Shown here: positions 15,215-23,261 of the stretch, one piece after another
Layout: every line of letters starts with the position of its first letter
How positions within the stretch are numbered: position 1 is the stretch's first letter
Assembly (NCBI GenBank): GCA_046728075.1
Contig: JBKPDV010000030.1
Location: forward strand, 1 to 36,796
From: JBKPDV01 sp046728075
GTDB lineage: Bacteria; Acidobacteriota; Thermoanaerobaculia; UBA5066; Gp7-AA6
Reading direction: 5' to 3'
DNA length: 36,796 nucleotides
Translations under genes and position numbers: made by a program
Notes under the pieces: model-generated
Database searches by the model: none
What the model was told of the DNA's origin: nothing
The model's input: only the letters and a program-made list of their open reading frames with translations

Positions 15215-16834
15215 ATGGCCAAACAAATGGTTAACGGCAGCGCACTGGCGGCGACAGTCGAGGGGGAGACCCAGGCCGTGGCCCTGGCGCAACGCCTCGG
15301 ATTGACCTACGTCGATCTGGCGTCTTTTCGTGTGGACCCGGACCTTTTCCGGTCGATCCCCGTCGAATGGATGCTCCGTTTCGCGTTCGTGCCGGAAAAG
15401 CGGACAGAAAAGGCCCTGACGATCATCTGCGCCGACCCGACCGACGTCGTCAAGCTCGATGAGCTCGAGCTCTTGGTCGGCGTTGCGCTCCGGCTCAAGG
15501 TCGGCAGCCGCTCGGCCATCAGCGACATCCTGCAGAAGAGCGAATCCTCGCAGAGGGTCCTGGACGAGGCGACGGAAGAGTTTCGGATGCAGCTCGTTTC
15601 CGAAGACGAGGAAGGGGAAGAGACCCTCACGATCGACCGGATCTCCCAGGACTCGTCTCCCATCATCAAGCTCGTCGATTCCATCGTCTTCAACGCGATC
15701 CAGCGGCGCGCCTCCGACGTCCACATCGAGACCCAGGAGAACGTCGTCGTGATCAAGTACCGCATCGACGGGGTCCTCTATCAGGCGATGGATCCGATCG
15801 ACAAACGGCATCACGGAACGATCATCTCCCGCATCAAGGTCATGTCGGAGCTCGACATTGCCGAGAAACGCATCCCGCAGGACGGCCGTTTCAAGCTGCG
15901 GGTGCGCGGCCGGACCATCGACTTCCGCGTCTCGATCATGCCGACGGTCCACGGCGAGGACTCGGTCATCCGCATCCTCGACAAGGAATCCGCCAACGCC
16001 GAGTTCAAGAGCCTGAACCTCGACGTGCTGGGCTTCGACCCCGAGACAAAGAAGAAGGTGCGCAAGTTCATTCGGGAGCCCTACGGCATGGTTCTCGTGA
16101 CCGGCCCCACGGGATCGGGAAAGACAACGACGCTCTATGCCTGCCTTTCGGAGATCCAATCGGTCGAGGACAAGATCGTCACGATCGAAGATCCCGTCGA
16201 ATATCAGCTTCGCGGCATCACGCAGATTCCGGTCAACGAAAAGAAGGGGCTGACATTCGCCCGTGGTCTCCGGTCCATCCTCCGTCACGACCCCGACAAG
16301 ATCATGGTCGGTGAGATCCGGGACGAGGAGACGGCGCAGATCGCCGTTCAGTCGGCGCTGACGGGCCACCTCGTCTTCACGACCGTCCACGCGAACAACG
16401 TGGTCGATGTGCTGGGGCGCTTCCTGAACATGAAAGTCGAGCTCTACAACTTCGTCTCGGCGTTGAACTGTGTGCTCGCGCAGCGCCTGGTGCGAAAGAT
16501 CTGCGCGCATTGTCGCGTGGAGGCCGCCGTGTCTCCGGAGGCCTTCCGCGAAGCGGGACTCGATCCCGCCGCCATGGCCGGCCAGAAATTCTACGAGGGA
16601 CGCGGGTGCCTCGAGTGCGACGGAACTGGTTTCCACGGCCGGATGGCGATTGCCGAGCTCCTGGACCTGTCGGACCGGATTCGGGGTCTCATCCTCGAGC
16701 GCCGCCCGGCCGCGGAGATCAAGAGAGCCGCCAAGGAGGAGGGAATGACCTTCCTGCGAGAGGTGGCTCTGGCCAAGGTCTTCGAAGGGTGGACGACTCT
16801 GAAGGAGATCAACAAGGTGACCTTTGTCGAATAA
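15215..16834 (+). CDS. GspE/PilB-family secretion ATPase
   Basis: 539 residues. It is a cytoplasmic AAA-like hexameric ATPase that drives pilus or pseudopilus assembly, and the partner of the PilC at 13881-15089. The N-domain (about 20-125: LGLTYVDLASFRVDPDLF, ICADPTDVVKLDELEL) is MshEN-like but shorter than in PilB at 1081-2919. The core is intact: Walker A GPTGSGKTTTL near 300-307, TIEDPVEYQLRGITQI, Walker B DKIMVGEIRDEETA, and the His box TGHLVFTTVHANN. A four-cysteine zinc site (CAHC near 430-433 and CLEC near 465-468) is present. It may be a true PilB paralogue or the GspE of a secretion system; the operon has GspE-like order but PilMNOP neighbours. Confidence 0.92.
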   Translation: MAKQMVNGSALAATVEGETQAVALAQRLGLTYVDLASFRVDPDLFRSIPVEWMLRFAFVPEKRTEKALTIICADPTDVVKLDELELLVGVALRLKVGSRSAISDILQKSESSQRVLDEATEEFRMQLVSEDEEGEETLTIDRISQDSSPIIKLVDSIVFNAIQRRASDVHIETQENVVVIKYRIDGVLYQAMDPIDKRHHGTIISRIKVMSELDIAEKRIPQDGRFKLRVRGRTIDFRVSIMPTVHGEDSVIRILDKESANAEFKSLNLDVLGFDPETKKKVRKFIREPYGMVLVTGPTGSGKTTTLYACLSEIQSVEDKIVTIEDPVEYQLRGITQIPVNEKKGLTFARGLRSILRHDPDKIMVGEIRDEETAQIAVQSALTGHLVFTTVHANNVVDVLGRFLNMKVELYNFVSALNCVLAQRLVRKICAHCRVEAAVSPEAFREAGLDPAAMAGQKFYEGRGCLECDGTGFHGRMAIAELLDLSDRIRGLILERRPAAEIKRAAKEEGMTFLREVALAKVFEGWTTLKEINKVTFVE

Positions 16835-16854
16835 GCGCGCTCTCCGCCTTCAAT

Positions 16855-16930
16855 TCCCCCCGTCCCCCAGTCCCCCAGTCTCCCCGTCCGAGGCTCAGAC
16901 GGGGGGACGGGGCGACGGGGAGACGGGGAG
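16855..16930. repeat. Inverted octamer array (CCCCCAGT / GACGGGGA) before pilM
   Basis: Left arm about 16855-16889 (CCCCCAGT, CTCCCCGT), right arm about 16896-16930 with four GACGGGGA-type units. The spacer is under 10 bases and the arms are G/C-rich, so the hairpin would be very stable. The last right-arm unit ends in GGGGAG, well placed as the ribosome binding site of pilM. Confidence 0.88.
16925..16930 (+). promoter_or_regulatory. Ribosome binding site of pilM formed by a repeat unit
   Basis: GGGGAG lies nine bases before the ATG at 16940. It decides that start over the ATG at 16931, which touches the motif. The motif is the final unit of the octamer array, so pairing of the array arms would hide it. 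Regulation by hairpin formation is a possibility, not shown. Confidence 0.5.
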
Positions 16931-16939
16931 ATGGCTGCC

Positions 16940-17857
16940 ATGAAGATCCCGTTTCTGAGAAACGTCGTCCCTCCGCACGTCTTTTGCCTGCTCTCGGAAG
17001 GCGTGACGTATGCGAGCGTGCGGCGTGATCCTCCCGTCGGGTTCGCGCAGTCGCGGCATTTTGCCTATCCGCCAGGAACACTGGGCGCGGGGCCGTCGGG
17101 GACTCCTCTCTTCTCGCGGGAGGCAATCGCGGAAGCCGTGGAGAGCGGACGGCGGCTTTCGGAAGGAAGGCTCTCCCGGGCGTCGGTCGTTTTTCCGGAC
17201 GCCTGGACGCGCATGATGGCAATCGACTTCGACGCGCTCCCGAACTCGGAGGCCGCCGCGCGGGAGATGGTCACCTGGAAATTAAAGAAGCTCCTGCCGG
17301 GCATTACGGCCGACCTGACGGTCACCTACCGCGAAATGACTTCCGCCGGTTCCGCACGGCGTCTTCTCGTCGCCGCAGCCCCCACCGAGACTTTGGCCTC
17401 CATCGAGAGTGCGTTCGAAAGCGTGGGGGTCCGTGTCGGCGGCCTCTTTCCCGCGAGCCTTGTCCTTTTCGAAGGGCTGTCCGGGACCCTTCAGGCGCGC
17501 TCCTCGGGCGACTATGGCCTCGTCCGTCGAGCGAACGATTCCTTTGTCTTCGTCGTTGCCCGCGATGGCACACCGATCTTCTTCCGGCAGCGGCCGGCCG
17601 AGGAGGAGGAGGCCGATCACGAGCAGGAGATCCGGCTTTCGCTCTCCTACTACGCCGAGAAGCTCGAGGGGGCGGGCCTCTCGGCCCTGTTTCTTCACGA
17701 TGAAACCCCGAAGGAGGCGTCTCTGTCAGGGGCGTTTCCCGTGGCGCCGCAGGCGCTTTCCGGAGCGTTGCTCGGAGCGGATGCCGCATTCGACGAGCGA
17801 ATCACTGCCCGACCCGAGCTGCTCGCCGCCTTCGCCGCTGTCTATGGGCGCGGCTGA
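16940..17857 (+). CDS. pilM: PilM-like type IV pilus assembly protein
   Basis: 305 residues from ATG 16940 (MKIPFLRNVVPP). PilM is an actin/FtsA-like cytoplasmic protein that binds the N-terminus of PilN and links the ATPase to the inner-membrane PilNO complex; GspL has the same fold. The sequence shows family-like blocks (VVFPDAWTRMMAIDFDALP, AREMVTWKLKKLLPG, LLVAAAPTETLASIESAFES) but is divergent. The call leans on position: it is followed by a PilN-, PilO- and PilP-like series and the secretin. The next gene starts seven bases after its stop. Confidence 0.75.
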   Translation: MKIPFLRNVVPPHVFCLLSEGVTYASVRRDPPVGFAQSRHFAYPPGTLGAGPSGTPLFSREAIAEAVESGRRLSEGRLSRASVVFPDAWTRMMAIDFDALPNSEAAAREMVTWKLKKLLPGITADLTVTYREMTSAGSARRLLVAAAPTETLASIESAFESVGVRVGGLFPASLVLFEGLSGTLQARSSGDYGLVRRANDSFVFVVARDGTPIFFRQRPAEEEEADHEQEIRLSLSYYAEKLEGAGLSALFLHDETPKEASLSGAFPVAPQALSGALLGADAAFDERITARPELLAAFAAVYGRG

Positions 17858-17863
17858 TTCCCG

Positions 17864-18454
17864 ATGAACGAAACGCTGAATTTCGCCCGCCGCCCCTTTC
17901 GCGATGAGCGGCCGGTTCTCCTGGTGGCCGGCGTTTTGTTGGCCGCCGCGGCGATCCTGTTGATCGCCAACGTTCGACTCTACACGGCCTTCCAGCGGGA
18001 GGTCGGCGGGACGAACGACCAGATCGCCAATCTGGAAACTCGCCGCGCGGCCGCCCAGCGGGAATCGCAGCAGGCCCGCGACGCGTTGAACAATTACCGC
18101 GTTTCGAGCCTGGCGCAAGAGAGCCGGGGCTTGCTTCGGCTGGCCGAAGAGCATCGCTTTTCCTGGACGACTCTGCTGGCGCGCCTCGAGCGTGTCTTGC
18201 CGCCCGAAGTGCGCGTGACGCGCCTGACACCCCACTTCGAACCCAACGGCGTGACTCTGGGCTTGACCCTCGTGGGGAAGGACTCGGACAGTGTCGTTCG
18301 GACAATCGCCGCATTGTCGCGCGACCCCGCCTTCTCGCTCGTCGATCTGAAGTCCGAAGCAACGCCCGAACAGGGCGTGCCCGAAGGCCACACCTTCGAG
18401 ATCGATACCCGATACGCTGTGCGGGAAGGCGCGCCCGCGGGGATCGCGCGATGA
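17864..18454 (+). CDS. pilN: PilN-like inner-membrane assembly protein
   Basis: 196 residues. A short cytoplasmic N-terminus (MNETLNFARRPFRDERPV, carrying the N-F-A-R-R-P-F pattern that binds PilM) is followed by one membrane helix (about 18-40), a coiled coil (about 45-80: GGTNDQIANLETRRAAAQRE) and a periplasmic ferredoxin-like domain (about 110-190: LPPEVRVTRLTPHFEPNGV). This is the classic PilN architecture. PilN dimerises with PilO in the periplasm. It overlaps the pilO-like start by four bases (ATGA). Confidence 0.85.
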   Translation: MNETLNFARRPFRDERPVLLVAGVLLAAAAILLIANVRLYTAFQREVGGTNDQIANLETRRAAAQRESQQARDALNNYRVSSLAQESRGLLRLAEEHRFSWTTLLARLERVLPPEVRVTRLTPHFEPNGVTLGLTLVGKDSDSVVRTIAALSRDPAFSLVDLKSEATPEQGVPEGHTFEIDTRYAVREGAPAGIAR

Positions 18455-19077
18455 GCAGCCGGCAGAGCGTCTGGCGCCGCCGCGCGGGGCTGCTGGCCTT
18501 GGCCACGCTGCTCGCCGCGGGCAATCTCGCGTTTTTTCTCTGGTACCGATCCACGACACAGGATCGGGAGCGGTCCCTGGAGGCCCGCCGTGCGCAGCTC
18601 GACAAAGAGGTCGAGTCGGTCCAGGCGGAGGCCGCGCGTCTCTCCGGCCAGCGGGAGCGCCTTTCCCAGGTCTCCTCGGCGATCACGGAGTTCTACGCCC
18701 GGCGGGTGGGTTCGCGGCGCGAATCGCTCGCGCCCGTCGTGGAGGAGATCCACACCGTGCTTCGCCGCGTCGGGGTGAACCCCGCTCAGATCTCTTACTC
18801 GATCCAGACCGTGAGCGACCTGCCGCTGACGGAAATGCGCATCACGTTCTCCTTCCGAAACGATTACGCGAAGTTCAAGCAGCTCCTCGCGGCTTTCGAG
18901 TCGGACCGCAGGTGGATCGTCATCCGGGACGTCAATCTCTCCCGGGACTCCGACTTCCCCGGAGGGGTTCAGGTACACATCCAGCTCTCCACGTACTTCG
19001 CAGGAGAGACCGACGTGCGACCGCGCGCGGCGACCGCGGCAACGGCGTCGACGGCGGGGAAAGGGTCGCGTCGATGA
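18451..19077 (+). CDS. pilO: PilO-like inner-membrane assembly protein
   Basis: 208 residues. A short basic N-terminus leads into one membrane helix (about 12-32), then a coiled coil (about 35-75: RERSLEARRAQLDKEVESVQ) and a periplasmic domain with the pattern LPLTEMRITFSFRNDYAKFK and LLAAFESDRRWIVIRDVNLS, as in PilO/GspM ferredoxin-like folds. The tail (about 185-208) is Ala/Thr-rich. Start (ATGA with pilN) and stop (ATGA with the next gene) are both overlapped, so it is translated in step with its partners. Confidence 0.83.
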   Translation: MSSRQSVWRRRAGLLALATLLAAGNLAFFLWYRSTTQDRERSLEARRAQLDKEVESVQAEAARLSGQRERLSQVSSAITEFYARRVGSRRESLAPVVEEIHTVLRRVGVNPAQISYSIQTVSDLPLTEMRITFSFRNDYAKFKQLLAAFESDRRWIVIRDVNLSRDSDFPGGVQVHIQLSTYFAGETDVRPRAATAATASTAGKGSRR

Positions 19078-19706
19078 AGATCGCGCTCGGCAACCGGCGC
19101 CAGCTGTTGCTCTGGGGAGGCCTGACGGTCGTTCTCGTGCTGGCCCTGGTTCGCATGCAGAAACGGCCCGATATTTCGCCGACGCCGGTAGCGACTCGCT
19201 CGGGCAGGGCGACGCCGGTGCCCGGTGACGAGGAACGCGCGCCTTCTTCCCGGCCGCGCGGAGGGCGCGAAGAGAAGAAGGTCAGCCCGGACGAGGTGCC
19301 GATTTTCGAGACGCGCGATCTGGACGCGGCCGGGTCCCGGCAGGCACCGAGCGGACGGAACATCTTCGATTTCCGGGTTCCGACGCCTCCGCCTCCCCCC
19401 ACACCCACGCCTCCGCCTCCGCCGGCGCCCGTGTGCGGCAATCCCGTTTTCCAGGGGCCCTGTCCGCCTCCGCCGCCGACACCGACTCCTCCGCCTCCGG
19501 AGATCACCTTCAAGTTCATCGGGACGTTCGGACCGAAAGACGCCCCGATCGCGGTGCTCACACAGGCAGGCCAGGTCATCAACGCCCACGAGGGAGAAGT
19601 GGTCTTCGGCCAATTCATTCTGCGAAGAATCAACTACGAATCCATCGACGTCGGTTTCAAGGAACGGGATCCGAAGGACACGCGAAGAGTGGGGCTGACG
19701 CCATGA
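19074..19706 (+). CDS. pilP: PilP/GspC-like periplasmic linker protein with proline-rich region
   Basis: 210 residues from the ATG overlapping the pilO stop. One membrane helix or signal anchor (about 10-27: LLLWGGLTVVLVLALV) is followed by a charged disordered stretch, then a Pro/Thr-rich linker (about 100-142) containing two cysteines (CGNPVFQGPC). The C-terminal domain (about 143-205: EITFKFIGTFGPKDAPIAVL, GQVINAHEGEVVFGQFILRR) resembles the PilP/GspC homology region that binds the secretin N0 domain. The Pro-rich spacer should span the periplasm. Assignment relies on position plus this domain. Confidence 0.72.
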   Translation: MKIALGNRRQLLLWGGLTVVLVLALVRMQKRPDISPTPVATRSGRATPVPGDEERAPSSRPRGGREEKKVSPDEVPIFETRDLDAAGSRQAPSGRNIFDFRVPTPPPPPTPTPPPPPAPVCGNPVFQGPCPPPPPTPTPPPPEITFKFIGTFGPKDAPIAVLTQAGQVINAHEGEVVFGQFILRRINYESIDVGFKERDPKDTRRVGLTP

Positions 19707-19709
19707 AGG

Positions 19710-19790
19710 AGTTCAAAGGTCAAAGTTCAAAGTTCAAAGTTTCCGATTTGAACCTTCAACCTTGAACCTTGAACGTTGAACCTTGAACTG
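19710..19790. repeat. Inverted AGTTCAA / TTGAACC heptamer array before the secretin gene
   Basis: Left arm 19710-19744 (AGTTCAA and AAGTTCA units), right arm 19749-19790 with five TTGAACC-type units. It fills the gap between the pilP stop and the region before the secretin ATG. The arms are partly complementary; the right-arm unit carries TGA in each frame. Confidence 0.88.
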
Positions 19791-19812
19791 GGAACGAAGA
19801 GGTAGACCTGCG

Positions 19813-22113
19813 ATGAAATCATTGAGGACTCTTGGATTGGTTGCCTTGACGGTTGGCGCGACCTTCTGCGCCGGCTCGGGGGCCTACCGCCAGGCGGTGG
19901 AGGAAGAGACGGCCCAGCATTGGGACGCCGCGGTTCTCAAGTACGCGCATGCCCTGGATCTGGATCCGGGCAACAGCAGATACAAGGTCGCCTTGAAGCG
20001 GGCCAGGATCAAGGCGTCGCAGGTCCACTTCGAAAAGGGAAAGCTCTACCGAGCGTCCGGGCGGCCGGAGCTCGCGGTCGTCGAGTTGGAGCAGGCGGTG
20101 GCGCTGGATTCGACGAATCAGTACGCCGAGACGGAGCTGAAAAAGGCGCTGGAAGAAGCGCAGAAGTTCGCCGCCGCGCGCGCGGGCACCACGAAGCTCG
20201 AGGACATGAAGAAGAAGGCGCGCGGCTCCCGCCCCCGCGCCCCGATGCTCGAGCCGGCCAGTGACAAACCGATCAACCTGAACTTTCCCCAGCCACGGCC
20301 GATCAAACAGATCTACCTGGCGCTGGCATCGGCGGCCGCGATCAATGTCATCTTCGATCCGCAACTGAAAGATGACAATGTAAGTATTGTATTGACGAAC
20401 ATGAATTTCCAGAACGCGCTGGAGACGCTCATGCGTCAGGAGAACCATTTCTACAAGATCATCGACGAGAAGACGATCCTGATCGCGGCCGACACGCCCG
20501 CCAACCGGAAGACCTACGAGGACCTGGTCCTGCGGACCTTTTACCTGTCCAATGGAGATATCACGGACGTCTCCAACGCGCTGCGCAACCTGCTGCAGAC
20601 GACGCGCATCTATCCCAACAAGGCGGAAAACTCCATCACGCTCCGAGACACGGCCGACAAGGTTGCGATCGCCGAGAAGATCATCGAGCAGAACGACAAG
20701 CAGCTGGCGGAAGTGGTCGTCGACGTGGAGCTGCTGCAGATCAACACGACGAACACGCAAGACCTCGGCCTGCTGCTCTCTTCCTACACGGTCGGGGCGG
20801 CGGCGCCCGCGCCCGGCGGCACCACCGATCTCGGCGCACCGATCGCCGCGGGCGGGGCGTTCACGTGGGACCAGTTGAAAGATCTGTCGATCCGCTCTTT
20901 CGGCTTCACGATCCCGTCGGTGACCTACAACTTCATCAAGAACAACACCAATGCGGAGCTGCTGGCCAAGCCACAGCTGCGGATCTCGGAAGGCCAGAAG
21001 GCCCAGCTCATCATCGGAGACCGCGTCCCGATCCCGACAACGACCTTCAACACGGGCACGACGGTCGGCGGAAACATCGTTCCGATCACGTCCTTCCAGT
21101 ACCAGGACGTCGGCATCAAGATCGAGGTCGAGCCACGAGTCCACCACAACAAAGAAATCACCATGAAGCTGGCTGTGGAGGTCTCCAACCTGAATGGATC
21201 GAACACCGTGACGCAGGGGCAGAGCCAGCCGATCATCGGAACTCGGACCATCTCGTCCAACATCCGCTTGAAAGACGGGGAGACGAACTTCCTGGCCGGG
21301 CTCTTCCAGAACGTCAAGAGCAACAACACGGACACGATTCCGTTCCTGGGAGACATCCCGGTGATCGGGCGCCTCTTCTCGCGCAAGAAGACGGATAACA
21401 ACACGACGGACCTCGTGCTGACCCTGACGCCTCACATCATTCGCATTCCGGACATCACCGAGGAAGACCTGGCGCCTCTGTACGTCGGGACCGACTCGAA
21501 CATCTCCTTCGCGGGGACGCCGCGCATCGAGACTCCGGGAATCCCCGGACCGTTCGACTTCCAGCGGCCCACGCCGGCGCCGCCGCCTCCTCGCGCGACG
21601 ACGCCGGGCCCGGTGAACCTCGTTCCGACTCCGATCAGTCCCTCTTCGGACATCTTCTCGCCGCGCAACCAGGTTCCGACGCAGCCTCCGGTGACTCCGC
21701 AGCCACGGCCATTCGGCGAGGCGGTGGCGGTTCCCGCGTCCGGCATCAGCTCCGTCAGCTTCGACTTCGATCCCGGCAGCATCTCCCTGGCGCCGGGTCA
21801 GCAGCGTTCCCTTCTCGTGCGCGCCACCGGGGAAGAGACGATGGCCAACACGTCGATCTGGATCCGGTTCGACCCGGCCGTGGTCGCGGCGGTGGCCGTC
21901 CGGCCGATCCTTTCCGACACCGGCGTGGCGGACGCGCACATCGAGAAGGGGAGGGTCGTCATCGAGATCCCGTCGGCCATCGCGCTTTCGGGGACGCGAG
22001 CCTTCGCCGAGATCACTCTTCAGGGAATCGCTCCGGGCAAGTCCTCTCTCACCTTCGAGAAGACACCGTCCGACGGGGCCACCACGTCGAGCGCCGCGGT
22101 GGAAGTGAAATGA
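19813..22113 (+). CDS. pilQ: PilQ/GspD-type secretin with N-terminal TPR and C-terminal cohesin-like domain
   Basis: 766 residues from ATG 19813 (MKSLRT; a TTG at 19783 would add array-derived residues). A signal peptide (about 1-22, with a Cys at its end but a poor lipobox) is followed by TPR-like helices (about 25-130), an STN domain (INLNFPQPRPIKQIYLALAS...), a secretin-N domain (FYLSNGDITDVSNALRNLLQ) and the secretin channel (about 375-545), which ends with the hallmark IPFLGDIPVIGRLFSRK and LVLTLTPHII. A Pro-rich linker (about 575-640) joins it to a beta-rich C-terminal domain (about 640-766: ISSVSFDFDPGSISLAPGQQ, WIRFDPAVVAAV) of the cohesin type. It forms the outer-membrane pore. The extra C-terminal domain is the unusual part. 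Confidence 0.92.
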   Translation: MKSLRTLGLVALTVGATFCAGSGAYRQAVEEETAQHWDAAVLKYAHALDLDPGNSRYKVALKRARIKASQVHFEKGKLYRASGRPELAVVELEQAVALDSTNQYAETELKKALEEAQKFAAARAGTTKLEDMKKKARGSRPRAPMLEPASDKPINLNFPQPRPIKQIYLALASAAAINVIFDPQLKDDNVSIVLTNMNFQNALETLMRQENHFYKIIDEKTILIAADTPANRKTYEDLVLRTFYLSNGDITDVSNALRNLLQTTRIYPNKAENSITLRDTADKVAIAEKIIEQNDKQLAEVVVDVELLQINTTNTQDLGLLLSSYTVGAAAPAPGGTTDLGAPIAAGGAFTWDQLKDLSIRSFGFTIPSVTYNFIKNNTNAELLAKPQLRISEGQKAQLIIGDRVPIPTTTFNTGTTVGGNIVPITSFQYQDVGIKIEVEPRVHHNKEITMKLAVEVSNLNGSNTVTQGQSQPIIGTRTISSNIRLKDGETNFLAGLFQNVKSNNTDTIPFLGDIPVIGRLFSRKKTDNNTTDLVLTLTPHIIRIPDITEEDLAPLYVGTDSNISFAGTPRIETPGIPGPFDFQRPTPAPPPPRATTPGPVNLVPTPISPSSDIFSPRNQVPTQPPVTPQPRPFGEAVAVPASGISSVSFDFDPGSISLAPGQQRSLLVRATGEETMANTSIWIRFDPAVVAAVAVRPILSDTGVADAHIEKGRVVIEIPSAIALSGTRAFAEITLQGIAPGKSSLTFEKTPSDGATTSSAAVEVK

Positions 22114-22114
22114 C

Positions 22115-22217
22115 CGTGAGACGTGAGACGTAAGACGTGAAGAAGAGTTTAGGAGTTCGAGGTTGGCGGCAGGGCGGGCAATCGTCCGTCTCACGTCTCA
22201 CGTCTCACGTCTCACGC
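22115..22217. repeat. Inverted GTGAGAC / GTCTCAC heptamer array
   Basis: Left arm 22115-22141 has about three GTGAGAC-type units; right arm 22187-22217 has four exact GTCTCAC units; spacer about 45 bases. It starts two bases after the secretin stop. The left arm supplies the GTG start of the next gene and the right arm encodes part of its prepilin leader. Confidence 0.9.
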
Positions 22218-22664
22218 CAGCGCGGCTTCACCATGGTGGAGCTCGCGGTCGTGGCCTCGATCATCGCGATCCTGGCGGCCATGGTGGTCCCGGTCGTCCG
22301 GTACACGGTCAAGAGGCAGGACGAGCTCGAGCTGCGATTCGAGCTCCGCACGATGCGCGACGCGATCGACAAGTACAAACAGTTCTCCGACGCGGGCCTG
22401 ATCCAGCCCAAGCTCGGCTCGGAAGGATTTCCGCCCGATCTGGAAACGCTCGTGGATGGTGTTTCGCTGGTGGGACAGATCAACAAGAAGCAGAAATTTC
22501 TGCGCAGGATCCCCGTCGATCCGATGACGAAGAAGGCGGAATGGGGCAAACGCAGCTTTCAGGATGATCCCGACACGATCTCCTGGGGCGGTCAGAACGT
22601 CTACGACGTGTTCTCTCTCTCCCCGAACCGGGCAATCGACGGGACGTTCTATAAGGACTGGTGA
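22137..22664 (+). CDS. Type IV pilin / pseudopilin 1 (GspG-like)
   Basis: 175 residues from a GTG at 22137. The prepilin signature is QRG|FTMVELAVVASIIAILAA: cleavage after G30, N-methylated F as residue +1, and E at +5. The hydrophobic helix continues to about residue 55, then comes a globular domain (YKQFSDAG, IPVDPMTKKAEWGKRS, NVYDVFSLS) ending YKDW. The 30-residue leader is long and its second half (SVSRLTSHVSR) is translated heptamer array; even the start codon is in the array. No other start is available before the cleavage site, so the long leader seems real. A prepilin peptidase must process it; none is encoded in this window. Confidence 0.88.
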   Translation: MKKSLGVRGWRQGGQSSVSRLTSHVSRQRGFTMVELAVVASIIAILAAMVVPVVRYTVKRQDELELRFELRTMRDAIDKYKQFSDAGLIQPKLGSEGFPPDLETLVDGVSLVGQINKKQKFLRRIPVDPMTKKAEWGKRSFQDDPDTISWGGQNVYDVFSLSPNRAIDGTFYKDW

Positions 22665-22665
22665 G

Positions 22666-23151
22666 ATGAAGAAGTCGGTAGTCGATAGTCGACAGTCGGT
22701 AGTGTGTGAGACCGGGCCTCGGGACTACCGACTACCGACTACTGACTACCGACTCCGCGCGGAGCGCGGCTTTACCCTCCTCGAGCTCCTGGTCGTCATG
22801 ACCATCATCGGGATCCTGGCGGCGATCGCGGTGCCGGCGCTGAAAAATTCGCCGCAGCGCGCGCGGGAGGCGACGCTCAAGGAAGATCTCTTCGCGATGC
22901 GCAGCGTCATCGACCAGTATCACGGAGACAAGGGCAACTACCCGGCTGACCTCGCGACGCTGGTGACCGACGGCTACCTGCGAAAGATCCCCGTCGATCC
23001 GATGACCAAGTCGGCCGACACGTGGGTCCTGGCCTACGAAGAGGCTTCGACGGACCAGCCCGCCGACCAGCCCGCCACTCCGGGGATCGTGGACATCCAC
23101 AGCGGCTCGACCGACAAGGCCCTGGATGGAACGCTCTACAAGGACTGGTAG
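22666..23151 (+). CDS. Type IV pilin / pseudopilin 2 (GspG-like)
   Basis: 161 residues from ATG 22666, one base after the previous stop. The prepilin site is ERG|FTLLELLVVMTIIGILAA (cleavage after G35, E at +5). The globular part shares IPVDPMTK and a final YKDW with pilin 1, so the two are paralogues of major-pseudopilin type. The leader, 35 residues, is mostly translated TAGTCGG-type array (SVVDSRQSVV and DYRLPTTDYRL). The one repeat unit whose TAG would be in frame has CAG instead (codon 10), which argues that the leader is translated. The TAG stop (23149-23151) is the first unit of the next array. Confidence 0.9.
   Translation: MKKSVVDSRQSVVCETGPRDYRLPTTDYRLRAERGFTLLELLVVMTIIGILAAIAVPALKNSPQRAREATLKEDLFAMRSVIDQYHGDKGNYPADLATLVTDGYLRKIPVDPMTKSADTWVLAYEEASTDQPADQPATPGIVDIHSGSTDKALDGTLYKDW
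22673..22755. repeat. Inverted TAGTCGG / ACTACCG heptamer array in the pilin 2 leader
   Basis: Left arm 22673-22704 (AGTCGGT, AGTCGAT, AGTCGAC units), right arm about 22732-22755 (ACTACCG units); spacer about 27 bases. Both arms are inside the coding region, before the prepilin cleavage site. Confidence 0.9.
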
Positions 23152-23244
23152 CTGTCAGCTCTCAGCTTTCAGCACTCAGACAGAGATTTTTGCAGAAAGC
23201 CCGTCTAGCTGAAACCTGAGAGCTGATAGCTGAAAGCTGAAAGC
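23149..23244. repeat. Inverted AGCTGAA-type heptamer array after pilin 2
   Basis: Left arm 23149-23177 (TAGCTGTCAGCTCTCAGC units), right arm 23206-23244 (GCTGAAA, GCTGATA units). The spacer (about 28 bases) has its own short complementary ends (AGAC and GTCT). The pilin 2 stop codon is its first three bases. Confidence 0.88.
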
Positions 23245-23261
23245 TTCCCTGTAGTGCTCCC

